Source: Burkholderiales bacterium
GTDB lineage: Bacteria > Pseudomonadota > Gammaproteobacteria > Burkholderiales > Casimicrobiaceae
Direction: 5' to 3'
NCBI GenBank assembly: GCA_031257235.1
Contig: JAIRPA010000012.1
Span: forward strand, 1 to 8,143
DNA: 8,143 nucleotides
Under the pieces are notes generated by a model. That model was not told the origin of the DNA, did no database searches, and worked only from the letters and a program-made list of their open reading frames with translations. Shown piece by piece: positions 4,745-8,143 of the stretch. A program made the position numbers and the translations under genes. Numbering within the stretch: the first letter of the stretch is position 1; each line of letters opens with the position of its first letter.

Positions 4745-7192
4745 ATGATGACATCCATGATGATGAATGAAGGCACCCCTGCCGAAGAGACACGCCTGCC
4801 GTTACTGCCCCTGCGCGATGTTGTGGTCTTTCCGCGGATGACCATCCCGCTTTTTGTCGGGCGTCCCAAATCCATCCGAGCGCTTGAGTACATCGTGGAG
4901 AATCGCGTGCCGATGCTTTTGGTGGCGCAAAAAGACGCCGCCAAAGACGAACCCAACGGAGAAGACCTTTACCAAATCGGAACGCTGGCGGTGATGTTGC
5001 AGCTTTTTCGCCTGCCGGACGGATCCGTCAAAGCCTTAGTTGAAGGGCGCAAAAGAGTCAAAATCGAACAGGTTTATGAGCGTGACGGTTTCTTTGAAGG
5101 CACGTTTTCGGATGTGGTCGAAGAAGAGGGTGAGGCGAGCGAAGTCGAAGCCATGCGTCGCGCCGTTTTGGAGCAATTTGAGCAATACGCGCGTCTTAAC
5201 AAAAAACTCCCGCCGGAATTGATTGTCTCGATGGGCGGCATCGAAAACGGACAACATCTGTCTGATGCGATCATGGCGCACCTGCCGTTGAAGCTCGAAC
5301 AAAAACAAGAGATGCTCGAAAAAACCGCGATTTTGCAGCGCTTGGAACATTTGTTGGGCTTGCTTGAAACCGAAGTCGAAATTTTGCAGGTTGAAAAGCG
5401 GATTCGCGGTCGCGTCAAACGGCAGATGGAAAAAAGCCAGCGCGATTATTATTTAAACGAGCAAGTCAAAGCGATTCAAAAAGAGTTGGGCGAGGGCGAC
5501 GATTCCATGTCGTTTGCCGAAATCGAAAAGCGCATCAAAGACGCCAAGATGAGCAAAGAAGCCGAAGAAAAGGCGATGTCCGAATTCAAAAAATTAAAGT
5601 TGATGTCACCGATGTCGGCGGAAGCCGCCGTGGTGCGCAACTACATTGATACGCTCACGGGCTTGCCGTGGCGGAAAAAAACCAAGAATAAAAACGATCT
5701 TTCCGGCGCCATCAAAACCTTGGATCAAGACCACTACGGCTTATTGAAAGTCAAAGAGCGGATTGTGGAGCATTTGGCGGTACAAAACCGTGTCAAACAT
5801 TTAAAAGGCCCGATTCTTTGTTTGGTCGGGCCTCCGGGGGTAGGCAAAACCTCTTTGGGGCAATCCATTGCCAAGGCAACCGGGCGCAAATTTGTGCGCA
5901 TGAGTTTGGGCGGCGTTCATGACGAAGCCGAAATTCGCGGGCATCGTCGCACCTACATCGGGTCGATGCCGGGCAAAATTTTGCAGAACATGACCAAAGT
6001 CGGCGTTAAAAATCCGCTCTTTTTGTTGGATGAGGTCGATAAACTCGGCTCGGATTTTCGCGGCGATCCTTCATCGGCGTTGCTGGAAGTGTTAGACCCC
6101 GAACAAAACGGCACGTTTACTGATCACTACGTGGAAGTGGAGTACGATCTTTCCGACGTGATGTTTGTCGCCACGGCAAACACCTTAGATATTCCGCCTC
6201 CGCTGTTGGACAGAATGGAAGTGATCCGATTGTCCGGCTACACCGAAGACGAAAAAATTGCGATTGCCAAACAGTATCTGATCAAAAAGCAAAAGGTGGC
6301 GGCAGGCTTGAAAGAAGAAGAATTGATCTTTACCGATGAAGCCATTCGAGACATTGTCCGCTATTACACGAGTGAAGCCGGGGTGCGCGCGTTGGAACGC
6401 GAAATCGGCAAAATCTGCAGAAAAACCGTCAAGGGCTTGCAGTTGGACGAATACAAAGATCGTCAAGCCGGTGAGCCTTTGAGCATCACGCCGGACTTGT
6501 TGGAGCATTACTTAGGCGTGCGTCACTACACCTACGGGCTTGCCGGCAAGAAAAACCAAGTGGGGCAAGTCACCGGTTTAGCGTGGACGGAGGTGGGCGG
6601 CGATCTATTAACGATCGAAGCGGTGATTGTGCCCGGCAAAGGAAGCACCACCACCACCGGCAAACTCGGCGACGTGATGAAAGAATCGATTCAAGCCGCC
6701 TTGTCGGTGGTGCGCGCGCGCAGCGTGACCTTGGGCATTGATTCCGATTTTTATCATCGAAGCGATTTGCACATTCACTTGCCCGAAGGGGCAACCCCCA
6801 AAGACGGACCTTCCGCCGGCGCGGCGATCTGCACGGCGTTAGTCTCGGCTTTGACGGGGATTCCCGTTCGTTGCGACATTGCGATGACCGGCGAGATCAC
6901 CTTGCGTGGCGAAGTTTTGCCGATCGGTGGGTTAAAAGAAAAATTATTGGCAGCGGGGCGGGGCGGCATTAAAACCGTTTTAATCCCGGAAGAGAATGTC
7001 AAAGATTTATCCGAAGTGCCGGAAGAAATAAAATCCCGCATTGAAATCAAGCCTGTTCGTTGGATAGATCAAGTATTGGCTTATGTTTTGGAACGTCAAC
7101 CGGTGCCTTTGGTGAAGTCTGACGATCCTGCCGATAAAGTCGGTTTTCCGGTTCGTGATGAAGGGTCGGAAGAAAAAAGGCTGAAACATTAA
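4745..7192 (+). CDS. lon: Lon protease, ATP-dependent serine endopeptidase (LonA)
   Basis: Cytoplasmic AAA+ protease that degrades misfolded and short-lived regulatory proteins. It has 815 residues (E. coli 784). The N-terminal substrate-binding domain spans about 17-210 (LPLLPLRDVVVFP, then LPDGSVKALVEG). A coiled, charged segment follows at about 210-285 (LQVEKRIRGRVKRQMEKSQR at 214-233). The AAA+ domain has Walker A GPPGVGKT (362-369) and Walker B LFLLDEVD (425-432). The C-terminal peptidase domain has the catalytic dyad Ser690 (PKDGPSAG) and Lys733 (GGLKEKLLAA). A charged tail of about 25 residues extends past the usual end. AAGGA (4736-4740) lies 4 nt before the first ATG and 7 nt before the second (4748), so either may be used. 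More Met codons follow at residues 5-7, but starting there would lengthen the spacing. The gene follows clpX by 87 bp, with its own candidate heat-shock promoter. Confidence 0.98.
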   Translation: MMTSMMMNEGTPAEETRLPLLPLRDVVVFPRMTIPLFVGRPKSIRALEYIVENRVPMLLVAQKDAAKDEPNGEDLYQIGTLAVMLQLFRLPDGSVKALVEGRKRVKIEQVYERDGFFEGTFSDVVEEEGEASEVEAMRRAVLEQFEQYARLNKKLPPELIVSMGGIENGQHLSDAIMAHLPLKLEQKQEMLEKTAILQRLEHLLGLLETEVEILQVEKRIRGRVKRQMEKSQRDYYLNEQVKAIQKELGEGDDSMSFAEIEKRIKDAKMSKEAEEKAMSEFKKLKLMSPMSAEAAVVRNYIDTLTGLPWRKKTKNKNDLSGAIKTLDQDHYGLLKVKERIVEHLAVQNRVKHLKGPILCLVGPPGVGKTSLGQSIAKATGRKFVRMSLGGVHDEAEIRGHRRTYIGSMPGKILQNMTKVGVKNPLFLLDEVDKLGSDFRGDPSSALLEVLDPEQNGTFTDHYVEVEYDLSDVMFVATANTLDIPPPLLDRMEVIRLSGYTEDEKIAIAKQYLIKKQKVAAGLKEEELIFTDEAIRDIVRYYTSEAGVRALEREIGKICRKTVKGLQLDEYKDRQAGEPLSITPDLLEHYLGVRHYTYGLAGKKNQVGQVTGLAWTEVGGDLLTIEAVIVPGKGSTTTTGKLGDVMKESIQAALSVVRARSVTLGIDSDFYHRSDLHIHLPEGATPKDGPSAGAAICTALVSALTGIPVRCDIAMTGEITLRGEVLPIGGLKEKLLAAGRGGIKTVLIPEENVKDLSEVPEEIKSRIEIKPVRWIDQVLAYVLERQPVPLVKSDDPADKVGFPVRDEGSEEKRLKH

Positions 7193-7241
7193 AATCCTGC
7201 AACATTCGTTGAAAAGGTCGTTAATTTTTCGCCCTTTGGGT

Positions 7242-7247
7242 GATAAT
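7242..7247 (+). promoter_or_regulatory. Possible -10 element for hupB
   Basis: GATAAT matches the sigma70 -10 consensus at five of six bases and lies about 150 bp before hupB, but no convincing -35 sits 16-18 bp upstream. If used, the mRNA would have a leader of about 140 nt that contains the GAAGAAG hairpin. Tentative. Confidence 0.25.
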
Positions 7248-7346
7248 ACGTGTCCGCGTGTTTGCCCTTTGAGGCAGTGTGTGTTTTGAATTTTTTTGGT
7301 GCGCGGACGTGACTGACGGATTTTACGGGTCTTTAACGTTTGTTTT

Positions 7347-7365
7347 GAAGAAGAGATGCTTCTTC
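7347..7365 (+). other. Hairpin in the hupB leader
   Basis: Perfect 7-bp stem GAAGAAG (7347-7353), loop AGATG, CTTCTTC (7359-7365), ending 30 bp before the hupB start. A run of seven T (7374-7380) follows after eight bases, which is further than a normal intrinsic terminator. It could be a poor lon terminator or a stem that affects hupB mRNA stability or translation. Confidence 0.45.
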
Positions 7366-7395
7366 GTGGTGTATTTTTTTATGAAAGGATGATTG

Positions 7396-7668
7396 ATGAG
7401 AAAGAGCGAGTTGGTAGAAGCGATCGCCACCGGTGCGGATATGTCTAAAGCGCAAGCGGAGCGCGCGCTTCAAGTGACGCTTGATGCGATTACCCAAGAG
7501 TTGAAAAAAGGGGAATCGGTGACTTTGGTGGGCTTTGGCACCTTTTACATAGCCGAAAGACAAGAGCGCACGGGCTTTAATCCGCGTACCAAAGAACCAC
7601 AAGTGATCCCGGCTTCAAAAGTTCCTCGTTTTAAGGCTGGCAAATTATTAAAAGAATCTGTAAAATAA
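7396..7668 (+). CDS. hupB: DNA-binding protein HU (beta-type)
   Basis: Small basic nucleoid protein that dimerises and bends DNA, with roles in chromosome compaction, replication and repair. It has 90 residues, the normal HU length. It begins MRKSELVEAIATGADMSKAQ (helical dimerisation part), has the core VTLVGFGTFYIAERQERTGF, and then the HU/IHF family signature around GFNPRTKEPQVIPASKVPRF with the conserved Pro at the arm tip and KAGKLLKE at the end. The gene order lon-hupB favours the name hupB over hupA. The ATG at 7396 has AAGGA (7385-7389) six bases upstream; an in-frame TTG just before it is less suitable. No terminator is seen between hupB and the tRNA-Val gene 59 bp downstream, so read-through into the tRNAs is possible. 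Confidence 0.96.
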   Translation: MRKSELVEAIATGADMSKAQAERALQVTLDAITQELKKGESVTLVGFGTFYIAERQERTGFNPRTKEPQVIPASKVPRFKAGKLLKESVK

Positions 7669-7727
7669 CGCACTTTGCGTCAGGCGGGAAAATCCAAAGA
7701 GCAATCGGGAGACAAACGCTAAAAGAC

Positions 7728-7803
7728 GGGTGCTTAGCTCAGTTGGTAGAGCGTCGCCCTTACAAGGCGAATGTCAGGAGTTCGAGCCTCTTAGCACCCA
7801 CCA
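7728..7803 (+). tRNA. tRNA-Val (anticodon UAC)
   Basis: Full cloverleaf of 76 nt. The acceptor GGGTGCT pairs with AGCACCC; D stem GCTC/GAGC; anticodon stem TCGCC/GGCGA with loop CTTACAA (anticodon TAC at 7761-7763); T arm AGGAG-TTCGAGC-CTCTT with one G-U pair. The discriminator is A and the 3' CCA (7801-7803) is encoded. It reads GUA and related valine codons. No clear separate promoter is seen upstream. Confidence 0.97.
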
Positions 7804-7820
7804 AATGAACGCAATACGGG

Positions 7821-7852
7821 TTTAAAGTTATCGTTTGCCTTTAAAGTTGTCG
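7821..7852. repeat. Imperfect 13-bp direct repeat in the tRNA spacer
   Basis: TTTAAAGTTATCG (7821-7833) and TTTAAAGTTGTCG (7840-7852) differ at one base and start 19 bp apart. They lie in the 131-bp spacer between the two tRNAs, which also has a 6-bp hairpin GCCGCG/CGCGGC (7906-7911 with 7920-7925) just before tRNA-Asp. No gene is seen in the spacer. Confidence 0.5.
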
Positions 7853-7934
7853 GAGAATAACGCCGAACCATCAACGCAAAGGCAGCAGGGTAAAAAATGT
7901 TGTTAGCCGCGATGAAAAGCGCGGCATCGAATAA

Positions 7935-8011
7935 GGAGTGGTAGTTCAGTTGGTTAGAATACCGGCCTGTCACGCCGGGGGTCGCGGGTTCGAGTCCCGT
8001 CCACTCCGCCA
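7935..8011 (+). tRNA. tRNA-Asp (anticodon GUC)
   Basis: Full cloverleaf of 77 nt. Acceptor GGAGTGG/CCACTCC; D arm GTTC...GAAT; anticodon stem CCGGC/GCCGG with loop CTGTCAC (anticodon GTC at 7969-7971); T arm GCGGG-TTCGAGT-CCCGT. The discriminator is G, the usual identity base for tRNA-Asp, and CCA (8009-8011) is encoded. It probably shares a transcript with tRNA-Val, since only one strong terminator follows the pair. Confidence 0.97.
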
Positions 8012-8020
8012 ATGAAATCA

Positions 8021-8053
8021 ACGGGTTGACGATTCATCGTCGGCCCGTTTTTC
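8021..8053 (+). terminator. Rho-independent terminator of the tRNA transcript
   Basis: ACGGGTTGACGA (8021-8032) pairs with TCGTCGGCCCGT (8037-8048) over 12 bp, including two G-U pairs, with a TTCA loop. A T-rich tail (TTTTCTTT) follows. It lies 9 bp past the tRNA-Asp CCA. Confidence 0.88.
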
Positions 8054-8115
8054 TTTCCACGTCGCCAATCGCGGCGCGGCTCCGGCCGGCGATTCCGGGA
8101 TGGGTCGATTGGCTC

Positions 8116-8143
8116 TACAATGCCGCCATGACTCCTCGCTACT
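8116..8143 (+). other. Possible promoter and first codons of the next gene (cut by window edge)
   Basis: TACAAT (8116-8121) is a good -10 element (five of six) but has only a poor -35 (TTCCGG, 8093-8098). An ATG at 8128 opens MTPRY before the window ends. No ribosome site precedes it, and the predicted transcription start (about 8128) falls on the ATG itself, so a leaderless mRNA is conceivable. The preceding 8059-8115 is visibly GC-richer than the rest of the window. Too little is visible to name a product. Confidence 0.25.

Noticed and set aside
7835..7861. A separate promoter for tRNA-Asp (TTGCCT at 7835-7840)
   Set aside because: No reasonable -10 at the right distance; shared transcription with tRNA-Val is simpler.
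7791..8021. Minus-strand open frame reading WTGLEPATPGVTGRYSNQLNY
   Set aside because: This is the well-known false protein made by the antisense of a tRNA gene, here tRNA-Asp; it has no real start signal.

Overview
The window looks like a piece of a betaproteobacterial chromosome, or a close relative. Three things point that way: the gene order tig-clpP-clpX-lon-hupB followed by tRNA-Val and tRNA-Asp, the Neisseria-like type II-C CRISPR components at the left edge, and protein sequences that match the proteobacterial versions of each family closely. The order and genus cannot be decided from this sequence. Identifications rest on remembered family motifs; no database search was run.

Left edge (1-730): the N-terminal 169 codons of a type II-C Cas9 run leftwards off the window on the minus strand. 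Divergent from it, on the plus strand, is a tracrRNA gene that I consider the most interesting feature here. It has a sigma70-type promoter (605-633), a 36-nt full-length anti-repeat (641-676), a short nexus-like hairpin (679-689) and a strong Rho-independent terminator (696-730). cas1, cas2 and the CRISPR array are not in the window and are probably further left. The anti-repeat allows a prediction of the missing array's repeat.

Positions 731-1331 (about 600 bases) carry no credible protein gene. The stretch holds two 42-bp arrays of degenerate heptamers in opposite orientation (764-805 and 1054-1095). These bracket a dense run of palindromes, and the signals upstream of tig follow.

Positions 1332-7192 are a conserved protein-quality-control cluster on the plus strand: trigger factor (tig), the ClpP protease, its ClpX unfoldase and the Lon protease. 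tig and clpP are translationally coupled by a short overlap. Heat-shock (sigma32-like) promoter matches lie in the 3' end of tig ahead of clpP and, more convincingly, in the clpX-lon gap. Trigger factor folds new chains at the ribosome, while ClpXP and Lon remove misfolded, tagged or regulatory proteins. hupB (HU-beta, 7396-7668) follows after a 203-bp gap.

Right edge (7669-8143): tRNA-Val(UAC) and tRNA-Asp(GUC), both with encoded CCA, are closed by a strong terminator (8021-8053). The last 90 bases look like a promoter region and possibly the first codons of another gene.
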